64,000 nt of DNA from Saccopteryx bilineata (Eukaryota; Chordata; Mammalia; Chiroptera; Emballonuridae): NCBI RefSeq assembly GCF_036850765.1, contig NC_089495.1:21420875-21484874 (forward strand). The letters run 5' to 3'. The notes under the pieces are model-generated. The model was not told the DNA's origin and ran no database searches. It saw only the letters and a program-made list of their open reading frames with translations. Numbering within the stretch: position 1 is the first letter of the stretch; each line of letters opens with the position of its first letter. Positions 46,610-56,430 of the stretch are shown in pieces. The position numbers and the translations under genes are program-made.

Positions 46610-48330
46610 GTGCAATTCTGGGACACGCTGCAGGGCCCTGGTACACAACTGCCCAGCGCATCCAGGCAGCTCCGGGAAAGGAGGCGCCGCCCACGCTCAC
46701 TCGGCCGCATGTCAAACGAGTAAAACTTCGTGGAACCACCGGGTGCGCGCTGGGAGTGGGAGGAGAAGAGAGAACACCTTAGGGCCCACGCGGGGAGGGG
46801 AGAAAACCTGTGCCAACCGAGATGAGATGAGAAGCAGGGGAGCTGCGCAGCAACGGAGCCGCACGCGGCTGTCCCGGCGGTGCCGCCTCTTTCCTTCCCC
46901 GCCCACGGCCCCCGGAGCATCCGGAGGAGCCAGGGGCGGGGCGACCTTTGCTCGGTCCCGGGGCAGCCAGGCTGCGGAGCCGGCGTTGGCGCTCCCGGAG
47001 GCCCGGCCGGCCTGGGGCCGCGCGCTTCCTGCTTGCCCCTCCCACCGGACGGCTCGTTTCTGGACGTCCGCACCTCGGACCGCGGTTTCGGTCAGACCCG
47101 CCCGCGGGTGGTTTCGATTGGGGACAGCTGCCGCTGCCGCTGCCGGGCGGGAGGGCGGGGCGGCCAGGACGCGAGGAGGGCGCTAGGGACGCGCGGGAGT
47201 CGGGACGGTCCCGCGTCGCAGACAGCGAGCAGCCGGGAGAGAGCGGGGCGCAGGCCCCCGGCCCGCGGCGGCGCCCGAGCTGACTTCGGGGCCCGGAGCC
47301 CGGCGCTCCGCGGGCGCGTCCGGGCCTGGGATCGCGGGGCCGCTTCGGCCGAGAAGGCGGCGGCGGGGAAGGCAGCAGGTGCGCCGTCCAGCGCGAGCGC
47401 GGCGCCTGGGGATGCGGACGCCGGTGGCGATGACGCTGGGCATGGTGCTCGCGCCCTGCGGGCTGCTGCTCAACCTGACGGCCACGCTGGCGCCCGGCTG
47501 GAGGCTGGTGAAGGGCTACCTTGACCAGCCGGTGGACGTGGTCCTGTACCAGGGCCTGTGGGACATGTGCCGCGAGCAGAGCAGCCAGGAGCGCGAGTGC
47601 GGCCAGCCGGACAAGCTGGGCTACTTCGCGGCCGAGCCGGTGCTCGTGGCGCGGGGTCTCATGGTCACGTCGCTGGCCGTCACCGCCCTGGGGCTGCTGC
47701 TGGCGTCGCTCGGCGTGCGCTGCTGGGAGGACGAGCCGCACGTCGTGCTGGCCGGAGCCTCGGGCTTGGTGCTCTTCGCGGCGGGCCTCTTCAGCCTCAT
47801 CCCGGTCTCCTGGTACACCCACTTCCTGGCCGACCGCGCCGTCCTGCCCTTCCCGGAGAGGCCCGTCACGGCGGAGGTCAGCTACAGCCTGGTGCTGGGC
47901 TACCTGGGCAGCTGCCTGCTGCTGCTGGGCGGCTTCTCGCTGGCGCTCAGCTTCGCGCCCTGGTGCGCCGAGTGCCGCCGCCGCCGCCGCAAGGCGCCCC
48001 CCGGCGGCCCGCGCCGGCCCAGCATCAGCACCGTGTACGTCGAGTGGCCCGAGCCCGCGCTCACGCCCGCCATCAAGTACTATAGCGACGGCCAGCACCG
48101 GCCGCGGCCCGCCGAGCTCGGCCCCGCCGACAAGCCCAAGGTGGGCTTCCCCATGCCGCGGCCGCGGGCCAAGACCTACACCAACCCCCAGGACGTGCTC
48201 GACGGGGAGACGGAGGCCACCTCGCAGAGCGCCTCCTCGCGCAGCACCAGGCCCTGCCAGAGCTCCCTGCCCTGCGACTCCGACCTATAGACGGCGCCCC
48301 CCCAGCCTGCGCTGTCTGGACGGACCACTC
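46610..48330 (+). promoter_or_regulatory. CLDN23: CpG island and promoter region of CLDN23
   Basis: GC content and CpG density rise abruptly near 46.6 kb and fall after 48.3 kb, covering the upstream 800 bases and the whole coding region. Sp1-type GC boxes are visible at 46933-46942 (GGGGCGGGGC) and 47153-47163 (GGGCGGGGCGG). I see no TATA box close to the start codon, which fits a CpG-island promoter with dispersed transcription starts. The exact start site cannot be read from sequence. Long open frames on both strands here come from low stop-codon density in GC-rich DNA. Confidence 0.85.
47412..48290 (+). CDS. CLDN23: Claudin-23, complete single-exon gene
   Basis: Claudin-23 is a four-pass membrane protein of the claudin family, which builds tight-junction strands between epithelial cells. 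The protein is 292 residues, the length I recall for human CLDN23, and the N-terminus MRTPVAMTLGMVLAPCGLL matches it closely. Domains: TM1 about 5-25, first extracellular loop 26-80 with the claudin signature W30, G48-L49-W50, C53 and C63, then R81, TM2 82-102, TM3 112-132, TM4 160-182. The cytoplasmic tail (183-292) is long, rich in Pro, Arg and Ser, and ends CDSDL instead of the usual YV PDZ ligand. An in-frame ATG 11 codons upstream exists; the 47412 start is chosen because it fits the family and has G at -3. The coding exon is uninterrupted, as expected for this gene. It lies tail to tail with the EGF gene about 10.5 kb away. Confidence 0.97.
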   Translation: MRTPVAMTLGMVLAPCGLLLNLTATLAPGWRLVKGYLDQPVDVVLYQGLWDMCREQSSQERECGQPDKLGYFAAEPVLVARGLMVTSLAVTALGLLLASLGVRCWEDEPHVVLAGASGLVLFAAGLFSLIPVSWYTHFLADRAVLPFPERPVTAEVSYSLVLGYLGSCLLLLGGFSLALSFAPWCAECRRRRRKAPPGGPRRPSISTVYVEWPEPALTPAIKYYSDGQHRPRPAELGPADKPKVGFPMPRPRAKTYTNPQDVLDGETEATSQSASSRSTRPCQSSLPCDSDL

Positions 48331-49150
48331 GCCCCGCCACCGGCCGGCTTTGAACTTGTCTGTTACTTGGTCCTGGAAACCCCTTGCTCTGACCCAGAAT
48401 CCCGGCCACTGTTCATTTTTCTGGAAACTGGTTTAAAGGCCGAACTTCCTTTCCTATGGCCAAACTAGACTCCTTGGACGATTAGTTCAGTTTCGGTTTG
48501 GTTTTCTATTTTTAGAGTTTCGTTTTTCCCTCCAGAGGGATAAGGGCTCTCTTATAGAGTGACACAGGCTTTTCCTACTTTTAGCTGAAGGAGATATACT
48601 GACTGCATCATTTTGACCAGGGACAATAACAATAAGAAGTAAAACTCGGCAAATAAAGCCTCAAAAACAATTTAACATCTTGAAACAATGTTCTGAAATG
48701 CCGATGAACTTTGCATCAACGTATTAAATGTTATTAACTTCTTTCTGCTTTATAATTCATTTTCATGCAAACTCTCAAAAGATCAACATATTTCTTGCTA
48801 TGTTTGAGTGAGGCTCTCAAAATTAAATGTAGAGCCATACAAATTCCAGCAGCTTTAGTGCCTTTTATGGAATAAAATAACCTGATTAACTCATATTTGC
48901 AGTTCTTCATGTATAAATAGGATTTATTTATTTTTACTACTTACTGTGGTGTGAAAGTTGAGGTCACAACAGAGTTTCCCTTCTAGAAGCCAGGGAAGAA
49001 GGAAAAAACTAATGCTATACTGTTTTATCCCTTGGCTACCTCAACTCAGATATAGAAAACCATAGGTTAGATATTTGGTGCAAAATGGAACTTACTGATC
49101 ACATTAGGTTAAAGTGCATGTGTTTGTATACCTTTCATTTACTAATAAAA
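48291..49150 (+). other. CLDN23: Probable CLDN23 3' untranslated region
   Basis: AT-rich sequence after the TAG stop holds AATAAA at 48652-48657, 48871-48876 and 49144-49149. The first would give a 3' UTR near 380 bases and the last about 870. No repeat interrupts this span. Which site is used cannot be decided here. Confidence 0.6.
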
Positions 49151-49771
49151 TTTGAAACTAAGACTTTTGGTATACCCACAAAAGCTTTTTGTCTCTGGTA
49201 CAACCTTCAGGAGTTTAAAAGCCTCACTAACAATTTCCTGGCTGCCTAGGGACTGACTGTTCCTGAAATCTAGTGCTCAGATCTTAGCACCTCTTAGCTT
49301 AAGATTACTAAAAGATGCCAGCGGGCCCCACTTAAATTCCTGACCGCTTTATTTTTAGGTTTGTATTGTTTTCTGTGCAAAGCCAAGTCTATTGTTAAAA
49401 AAACTAAAATCACCAGTTTCCACATGAGGTGAGACTAGAAATCTTTTCCGCTTGTAACAGTGATGCCTAAAGTCACAGCTAGGCAGTGCTGCTGTGTCCA
49501 TGAGCAGGACTAAATTTCCAGTTAGGACTAGCTCTAATTCCAAATGATTGATTTCAAGGTGCCTTTAACTGAATTCAGATCTCATCTTTAAAACCTGCCT
49601 TTGGTAGCCAAGTCAGAGGTAGGAACGATCAGTTCAGCGAGCATGGATAACAAAGAGCTATAGAACGAACTGAACAGCACAGGCCGCTCCGGGGCAGTGG
49701 AACGGATACTACAGATTCACTTCCTTTGCCATTTTGTACTGGAATTACCTGTTTTTATCTTTTCACGACCA
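49151..49771. other. Unique non-coding stretch
   Basis: No feature recognised. Confidence 0.45.
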
Positions 49772-49880
49772 AACTTTAGAGTGCAGGCATATCACTTGGG
49801 GATCTTTTTCAAATGTAAATTCTGATTCAGTAGGTCTGGAGTGAAGCCTGAACCTGATTTCCTGAGATCTCCCAGGAGAT
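49772..49880. repeat. MER5-like hAT remnant
   Basis: 'cacttggggatctttttcaa', 'attctgattcagtaggtctg' and 'ctgatttcctgagatctccc' follow the MER5 order. Short and old. Confidence 0.6.
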
Positions 49881-50340
49881 GCTAAGGTTGATGCTTCTGG
49901 GCCTCACTTGGGGCTGCCAGGCTTTCACCAGGCCTGGGCCTCACTCAGATTTCAGCCCCGACTGGCAGCGCATAATCAGACCTTTGAGAGCTTGCCCTCG
50001 CACTGAGTTAGGGGCTGGGTTCAAGGGAACAGAGCCAGAATGGAGAAGAGACAACATTGCTCTTTTTTTTTTTTTTCCAGCTAACACCTCAGAAAGGGAT
50101 TAGGCACCTGAGAAGTCAGGACCTAGCAGATGACATAAAGACATTGGCTTTCTGGCGAGTACCCAGTTTACTGAGTCTTTTCTACATCATAATCCCACAT
50201 ATTTTTAGGGAAGCTTTGATAAAGACAACTGGTATTTTGTGTTTTTAGTTTTTCTCCTCCTCAATTATTATCCACCAACTTATATTCAAAACACTTTCTC
50301 TCTGGTGATTAAGATTTGTTGTCAAGAAAACTCTATTTTT
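49881..50340. other. Unique non-coding stretch
   Basis: A T-run lies at 50064-50078. Nothing else recognised. Confidence 0.4.
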
Positions 50341-50678
50341 GCCTGACCAGGCGGTGGCGCAGTGGATAGAGCGTCAGAATGGAATGCGGAAGGACCCAGG
50401 TTCGAGACCCCGAGGTCGCCAGCTTGAGCGCGGGCTCATCTGGTTTGAGCAAAGCTCGCCAGCTTGGACCCAAGGTCACTGGCTCAAGCAAGGGTTACTC
50501 GGTCTGCTGAAGGCCCACGGTCAAGGCACATAAGAGAAAGCAATCAATGAACAACCAAGGTGTCGCAACGAAAAACTGATAATTGATGCTTCTCATCTCT
50601 CTCCATTCCTGTCTGTCCCTATCTATCCTTCTCTCTGACTCTCTCTCTGTCTCTGTAAAAAAGAAAAAGAAAAAGAAA
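50341..50678 (+). mobile_element. Second-type tRNA-derived SINE, about 340 bp
   Basis: Head 'gcctgaccaggcggtggcgc', B-box-like 'aggttcgagaccccgaggtc', then duplicated 'cgccagcttg' motifs, 'aacaaccaaggtgtcgcaac' and a CT-rich end with an A-rich tail. The flank GAAAACT(CT)ATTTTTGCC recurs, with small differences, on both sides. This type carries the window's clearest link to horseshoe-bat SINEs as I remember them. Confidence 0.93.
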
Positions 50679-50741
50679 ACTATTTTTGCCCTACCAATGG
50701 AAACAAAACCAAATTTCCTTTAAAAACTATACATACTTTAA

Positions 50742-50885
50742 GCCCTGACCAGGTAGCTTGGTTGATTGGAGCATCGTCCTGAAGCGTGGAGGTTGCCAGT
50801 TCGATTCCCCGGTCAGAGCACATACAGGAACAGCTAGATATTCTTGTTTTTCTCTCTCTCTCCCTGCCCCTCTCAAAACCAAACA
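50742..50885 (+). mobile_element. Short tRNA-derived SINE
   Basis: Head 'gccctgaccaggtagcttgg', B-box-like 'cagttcgattccccggtcag', CT run, flanked by near copies of CTA(C/T)ACATACTTT. Confidence 0.92.
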
Positions 50886-52360
50886 CAACCTACATACTTT
50901 TTTTTCTTTGCTATCAAAAATATTCAAGAAGATATGAAAAGAGATTCCTGACTCAGGCCAGATCTGGTTTGGGGCTTAGGGTCCTTCTCAGCCACAGCAG
51001 CACCGATGCTGGAGGAGGCCGCCCCTCCCTTGGCAGGTGGGCAGGTGCCACGGTGGGTGAACTTCACACCAGCTAGCCAGCCACCACACACAGTGACGAC
51101 CCTAGACCCTAAGGGAAGTAGCACAGCTGCCTTGCCTCAAGCCCTTCAAACCTATCATATGACGTCACAACTCATTTTTAATCATCATAATTACATACAA
51201 AGTATGTGTTCTCATTTAATGGGTGAAATCTTTTCCAGATTGCTCAAGTTCTGGAGGATGAGGAATCTGAAAGTAGAGCAGACATTGCATCAACAGGGCG
51301 CCTGCCCCACCCGCTAGCCGGTCGGCCTCCACGCCCTCACCCAGGAGGGGCGCGATTTGGGGCAACTACTGTCCGTCCTGTGGGAGGTGCTGTCAAAGGT
51401 GCTTCCGTCGCAGCCCCCTTCTTTCTTAGATCATTCATTCACCCTGTAAGTTCTGAGGCGCCTGTCATTTCATCAGCACCTTGGTGAACACTTTAGAAAA
51501 CAAAACTATTCCAGGCCATGCCTTTTTGGAACTCACACAATCCAGTGTGAGAGATACGTACAAGGAATGCAAAGAGTAGTAAATCAGGGTTAGGGACCAG
51601 AGAGAAGGCTGATGTTTTAGGGAAAGTGATCAGAAAGAAAGTGATCCTCGAGCAGAGAAACTTACGGAGGGAAAGGGGACCCTTTGTGGATTAGCCACCC
51701 CGTCTCATTGCTTCACTAATAAACTTTTCCACGTCATCTATTTACATTTTTAAGTTCTCTTAACGCCATCTTTCACTTTAAAGAAGAGGGCGAGAGGAGC
51801 ATTCCAGGCACAAACAACAGGAAACTGCCACTGAAGAAATCAGTGAAGGCAGGCCAGCATTGCAGGCGGGGCCCCAGCACGCTGGGTTCTGCTTCCCTCT
51901 GGAGTGGGGTGGAAAGGGCAGGAAGAAGCTGGTGGTACGAATGAGTGGGGTTGAGGAAATCTCCTCTTTTATCAGACTCCTAACTTCTCTAGGAGGAAAT
52001 ACACTCTGGAACAAATTCAATCTGTTTAGGAGGCTGTTGTCAGAAGCAAACATAAACCGTGCTGGTGAGGAACATTCTATCCTGCCAGCGTGGAGACAGC
52101 CCCACAATGCAGTTGGCAGAGAAAGAACTTTGAACCTCAGAGTCTCCTCACATATCCCAGAGTGCTGGAAAAGCTTCATAACCAAGACTCCCCTCCCACG
52201 AACCCCTCCCCACCCCGCATCTTCACTCTGACCTTCCTAAAATGAAGGGCTCTCATTCATCTCTTTAAAACACTCCAGATCTTTCTTGTGTATCATCCAC
52301 TCTTAGCTTCAATTCCGTTCATGATTTGGCCAAGGCCTGGGTTTTTACTTCATTACTCTC
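50886..52360. other. Mostly unique DNA
   Basis: 51440-51620 resembles the same old dispersed repeat as at 40580. Other parts, including 51840-52230, are unique with no exon recognised. Confidence 0.45.
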
Positions 52361-53233
52361 TGTTGGTCAAATAAGTTTGCAAATATGATATATATGTTTG
52401 TTCGCTTATAGTTTGTATTGGATGGGGGCGGGGGGGGGGGACAGACTGTAAACAGGCAGGATTCTTATAGCCTAAGGCTGTGATGGTGAACCTTTTTATA
52501 AAAACTGCCCACTTTTGCAGTGCTGGTCAACCTGGTCCCTCCCACCCTCTAGTGGGCGGTCCAGCTTTCATGGTGGGGGTTACGGAGCAACCAAACAGTG
52601 CTGCGATTGGCCCACCATGAAAGCTGGAATGCCCACTAGTGGGCAGGAGGGACCAGGTTGACCAGCACTGCAAAAGTGGGCAGTTTTTATAAAAAGGTTC
52701 ACAATCATGGGCCTAAGGCTTAGTTTTAAGACCCTTTTTGATGTAGGGTGGTGCACTCTCATGAGGAATCCCATTATGCCTCAGATAAGTGACTTTGTAT
52801 CAGAGACTTCCTTGTTTGTATATTGGATTAAAGGTTTTGATTTCTACACTATAAAGTGGGGCAGACCCGGAGCTTGTTCTCTCTCGGTTCCTGAGATTAG
52901 CATTAGAGAGGAGAGCAGAGAAAGGCCACATGGAGGAGGCCAGGAGAAGCAGCCAAGATGGTAGAATGCTGAGGGAACAGAAGTGAATAAATCTGGTGAG
53001 CTAGAAACCTTTGATTCTAGGAAACTCGGATAAGTCAGTAGCTTTGTGAGCACTGAATGAGTGGGTTTTGGAGCCCAGTGTGTGTTTTTACTTGCCCGCT
53101 GGGTGCAAGCTAGAATTAAAGATAATGGCCCACCAGTTCTTGGCTCCATTATTTCATTACCATCTGTCTGAATCAAATGCAAACCTGCATGGGCCAGGCA
53201 GCTATGATGGTGGCCTTGGCAACTGGCATTACA
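52361..53233 (+). mobile_element. Solo LTR (family A, copy 1) carrying a hAT insertion
   Basis: Begins TGTTGGTCAAAT, ends GGCATTACA, and is flanked by an exact 5-bp duplication CTCTC (52356-52360 and 53234-53238). It shares long stretches with 56431-57379, for example 'ctctcatgaggaatcccatt' and 'tttctacactataaagtggg'. A foldback hAT sits inside at 52478-52710. No viral genes adjoin, so it is a solo LTR left by recombination. It is a remnant of an old endogenous retrovirus. Confidence 0.88.
52478..52710. mobile_element. Foldback hAT element, 233 bp, long inverted arms
   Basis: Arms 52486-52542 and 52646-52702 are perfect reverse complements over 57 bases, and pairing continues inward with a few mismatches to about 92 bases per arm, leaving a loop near 52580-52612. 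An exact 8-bp target duplication, GCCTAAGG (52470-52477 and 52711-52718), shows hAT-type insertion into the surrounding LTR. No transposase. If transcribed it would form a strong hairpin. Confidence 0.95.
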
Positions 53234-53238
53234 CTCTC

Positions 53239-53804
53239 TCATACTTGCAGCCTAAAGGAATGTTATTTAAAGATATCACAGATACGTTTAGTGTGTATTT
53301 TTCTTAGTGTACTTTCCCATTTTACCTTTAAATTGAAGATATGGGCATGGATGGTTTGTATTTATTTTTGTAATCCTAGAAAGGGCACTAACACTTCTTC
53401 ATTAGCAATTGAATAAGTTAAAGTTTCCTCTACAAGCTATTTTTGTACCCAGATTCTTCCTCACCTTATATACAACTTGTCATGTACAAAGAAAGTAATT
53501 TGTGGCTCAAGGCCACTGGCCCAAAACCCAGGGGGAGGCACTGGCGCTGGGGGGGTAGGGGGGATGGGCACAGGAGCAGCTTTGTGACTTGGGTGCCACC
53601 TTCTGGTGAGTGACAGCTCCCTGAGAAGCACTGAACAAGTCACTGCAATTTTCCCAGAATGTGAGTGATATATGCTTCCTGCTAAACTAAGTCCTAACTT
53701 TGCTAAACTTCCATTTCCTCATTTGTATAACTGGGAAGACTGAATTAGATGTTATCAGAGGGCCTGTCTAAATTAAATATTCTGAGAATGAAGGTTAAGA
53801 TTTC
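53239..53804. other. Unique non-coding stretch
   Basis: A G-rich run lies at 53530-53562. No exon recognised. Confidence 0.45.
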
Positions 53805-54024
53805 GGCCCTGGCTGGTTGGCTCAGAGGTAGAGCATTGGCCGGCGTGTGGATGTCCTTGGTTTGGTTCCCAGTCCGGGCACACGGGAGAAGCACCCATCT
53901 GCTTCTCCACCCTTCCCCTTCTCCTTTCTATCACTCTCTTCCCCTCCTGCAGCCAAGGCTACATTGGAACAAAATTGGCCAGGGGAGCTGAGGATGGCTC
54001 CATGGCTTCTGCCTCAGGCACTGG
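53805..54024 (+). mobile_element. Long-type SINE, 5' part (split by an LTR)
   Basis: Head 'ggccctggctggttggctca' through 'ctcaggcactgg'. The same SINE resumes at 54866 with 'ctagaacggctctggttgca', in the order seen in intact copies such as 61859-62236. The gap is filled by the LTR at 54025-54865. Confidence 0.95.
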
Positions 54025-54865
54025 TGTTGTAAAGTAACGTTCTTCCGGGTTTACGTAGAGACACCAAGTCCAAATGAATTTTAAGGAGTTTTATTAAAAG
54101 GAGAATATTTATTAATATGCCGGCTGCATATGACTAACATGAGGTATAGCTGACCCAAATCATGCTGTGCTGATTACAGCCCTGAGGCAGGTTATATACC
54201 TTTGATCACACAGGTTGGTGGGAAAAGGAGGAGGAGAGGAAGATGTTTATAACATTTGTTTATAAGATTTATAAAAAGTATTCCTACATATTAAAACTTA
54301 TAAGGTAATATAATAGCAAAAAATGTTGTTTTACATATTAAAAGACATTCCCAAATCTCCTAGTGTTTATTTTCTATCCCTTTGTCTAGAGGTATATATT
54401 GAATACATTAACTATATGCCTTCCAGACGGGAGGGGGAGGCTACATGGTGCCAGGGGATAAGCGTTTGTGAATGGCCCATTAAAGAAAGAGAAAGGAAAG
54501 TCTTCACTTAATCTTTTCTTCCCTTCCCCCGCACCTGGCTAGGTGTTTATCCTTTTTTTTTCTCACAGGTGGGGGGGGGGGTAGTAGGGAGGGGAATCCA
54601 GGTTTTCTCTTTACTTCCACTTGAAACTTAGCACAAAATTTCTCTATTTATAATGCAATGTTGTCATCCATCCTGAGTTGGTACAAATCACAAATATAAA
54701 AATCATTTTACAAAATCTCTCTGTGTGCTTAGCCTAAATTATAAAATTCCCCTTAAGCTTCCTAGTAAAAAGGGTTTCCTACACAGTATGTCTCTGCAAG
54801 CCAGAAAACTCCCACATTCCTCTTCTAAAATATTAATTTTTTTCATTCTTTGGTACCTTACTACA
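54025..54865 (-). mobile_element. Solo LTR, 841 bp, inserted in a SINE
   Basis: Begins TGTTGTAAAGTAAC and ends GTACCTTACTACA, so its ends are short inverted repeats of TG...CA type. The 4-bp flanks CTGG and CTAG fit a target duplication with one changed base. On the - strand it carries AATAAA-type signals near its end, so it is probably antisense. Unrelated to LTR family A. No viral genes. A clean insertion into a defined site makes its boundaries secure. Confidence 0.88.
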
Positions 54866-55032
54866 CTAGAACGGCTCTGGTTGCAATGGAGCAATGCCCT
54901 AGGTTGTCAGAGCATGGCCCCCTAGTGGGCTTGCCAGGTGGATCCCAGTCAGGTGCATGTGGGAGTCTGTCTCTCTACCTCCCCACTTCTCACTTAAGAA
55001 AAATACAAAAATACAAAAAAAAAAAAAAAAAG
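54866..55032 (+). mobile_element. Long-type SINE, 3' part (split by an LTR)
   Basis: Continues the SINE broken at 54024, with 'ccccctagtgggcttgccag', 'gtggatcccagtcaggtgca' and a poly-A tail at 55016-55031. Confidence 0.95.
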
Positions 55033-55600
55033 AATTGGATGAAGCCAAGAGGAGAAACCTAAAATTTAAACAGTGATTGATTGGGAAATTGATTGATCTG
55101 TAAAATTAGTGATTGGTCTGATAGCAACAAACTCCATGGTCTAATTCTAAGTTTCTCTGAGTTTCATAAACCCTCAAGTAGTTAAAATAGTAGGAATTTA
55201 ATGTAGCCTTCCCATCATATCCATGACCTGTCTTCCATGTGTATGAAGTGTTATTTCTTAATTGATGGCAATAGACACAAAAGGTCAAGTTTTGAGTAGA
55301 GCTCTTTGAGCTTACAGCGTGAACCAATTAACTCTTCAAAAGCTCCTAGTTCTTCCAGAAGAAAACTCAAACCTATTACCAGGTTACAGAAGTGGAGTTT
55401 TTATAAGGAAATTCAAGTTTAATGTCTGCTATAAGCTTACTGTTCCATCTATTAGATGGAAAGAAGTAAGAAATTAACATCTTATTTAGAGATTATCACA
55501 ATGGAAGGCTCTTATAGTTGAAAACATGCTATTGCCCCAAATACATAAGTTGATATATTATAGCCAATTTAGGGGATAGAGGTGGTTAGAAATTAGTATA
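55033..55600. other. Unique non-coding stretch
   Basis: No feature recognised. Confidence 0.45.
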
Positions 55601-55731
55601 GGCCCCGGCCAGTTAGCTCAGTCAGTTGGAATGTTGTCCCAACATGCCAATATTGTGGGCTCAATCCCTGGTCAAGGCACATATGGGAAGCAACCAGTGA
55701 ATACACAAGTAAGTGAGACAACAAATGAACG

Positions 55732-55769
<38 letters not shown>

Positions 55770-55820
55770 CCTTCCTCTGTTTCTTTAAAAATCAATCAAT
55801 TAATAAATAATAGTAATAAA
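55601..55820 (+). mobile_element. Short tRNA-derived SINE with (CT) run
   Basis: Head 'ggccccggccagttagctca', body with 'gcaaccagtgaatacacaag', CT run at 55734-55767, AATAAATAAT tail. Flanks AATTAGTATA and AACTAGTATA fit a target duplication. Confidence 0.93.
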
Positions 55821-56061
55821 AACTAGTATAACATATTAAGTATCCATTTAAAAAACTAAGTCTTTCTGGTGAAAAGGACATTCAAGTGTGTTTTGTAAAA
55901 ACTTTTTAAATTTTTAAAAAAAATTATTTTATAGAAGAAAGGAGAGATAGAAACATCGACTTGTAGTTCCACTTATTTATGGACTCATTGGTTGCTTCTT
56001 GTATGTACCCTGACCAGGGATCGAATCCACAACCTTGGCATATCAGGATGATGCTCTAACC

Positions 56062-56411
56062 CAGCGGTCCCCAACCTTTTTTGGGCCACAGACCGGTTTA
56101 ATGTCAGAAAATATTTTCACGGACTGGCCTTTAGGGTGGGATGGATAAATGTACAAAATAAAATTATGCAACCAGTGTAAAAACTGTGGTATTTTTAAAT
56201 GTAATTGTCAAACTTATGAGACAAATGTCAAGAGTAAGTCTTAGATGGATGTAGCAGAGGGAATCTGGTCATTTTTAAAAATAAAACATCATTCAGACTT
56301 AAATATCAATAAAATGGAAATAATGTAAGTTATTTATTCTTTCTCTGCAGACTGGTACCAAATGGCCCACGGATCGATACCAGTCCGCAGTCTGGGGACT
56401 GGGGACCACTA
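56062..56411. mobile_element. Non-autonomous hAT element (copy 2), 350 bp
   Basis: Same family as 1957-2251, with ends 'cagcggtccccaacc' and 'ggggaccacta'. The exact 8-bp duplication CTCTAACC lies on both sides (56054-56061 and 56412-56419). About 55 bases longer than copy 1, with an extra segment around 56152-56222 ('caaaataaaattatgcaacc'). Confidence 0.95.
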
Positions 56412-56430
56412 CTCTAACCCACTGAGCTAC

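Noticed and set aside
46455..47186. 243-residue + strand frame upstream of CLDN23
   Set aside because: Starts inside an antisense SINE and continues through the promoter CpG island. No domain and no splice or initiation support.
46779..48098. 439-residue open frame on the - strand across CLDN23
   Set aside because: It mirrors the GC-rich claudin gene, has no domain and is explained by few stop codons in CpG-rich DNA.
47521..48468. 315-residue + strand frame overlapping CLDN23
   Set aside because: Runs in a different frame over the claudin coding exon and consists of low-complexity Arg/Ser/Ala text. A shadow frame.
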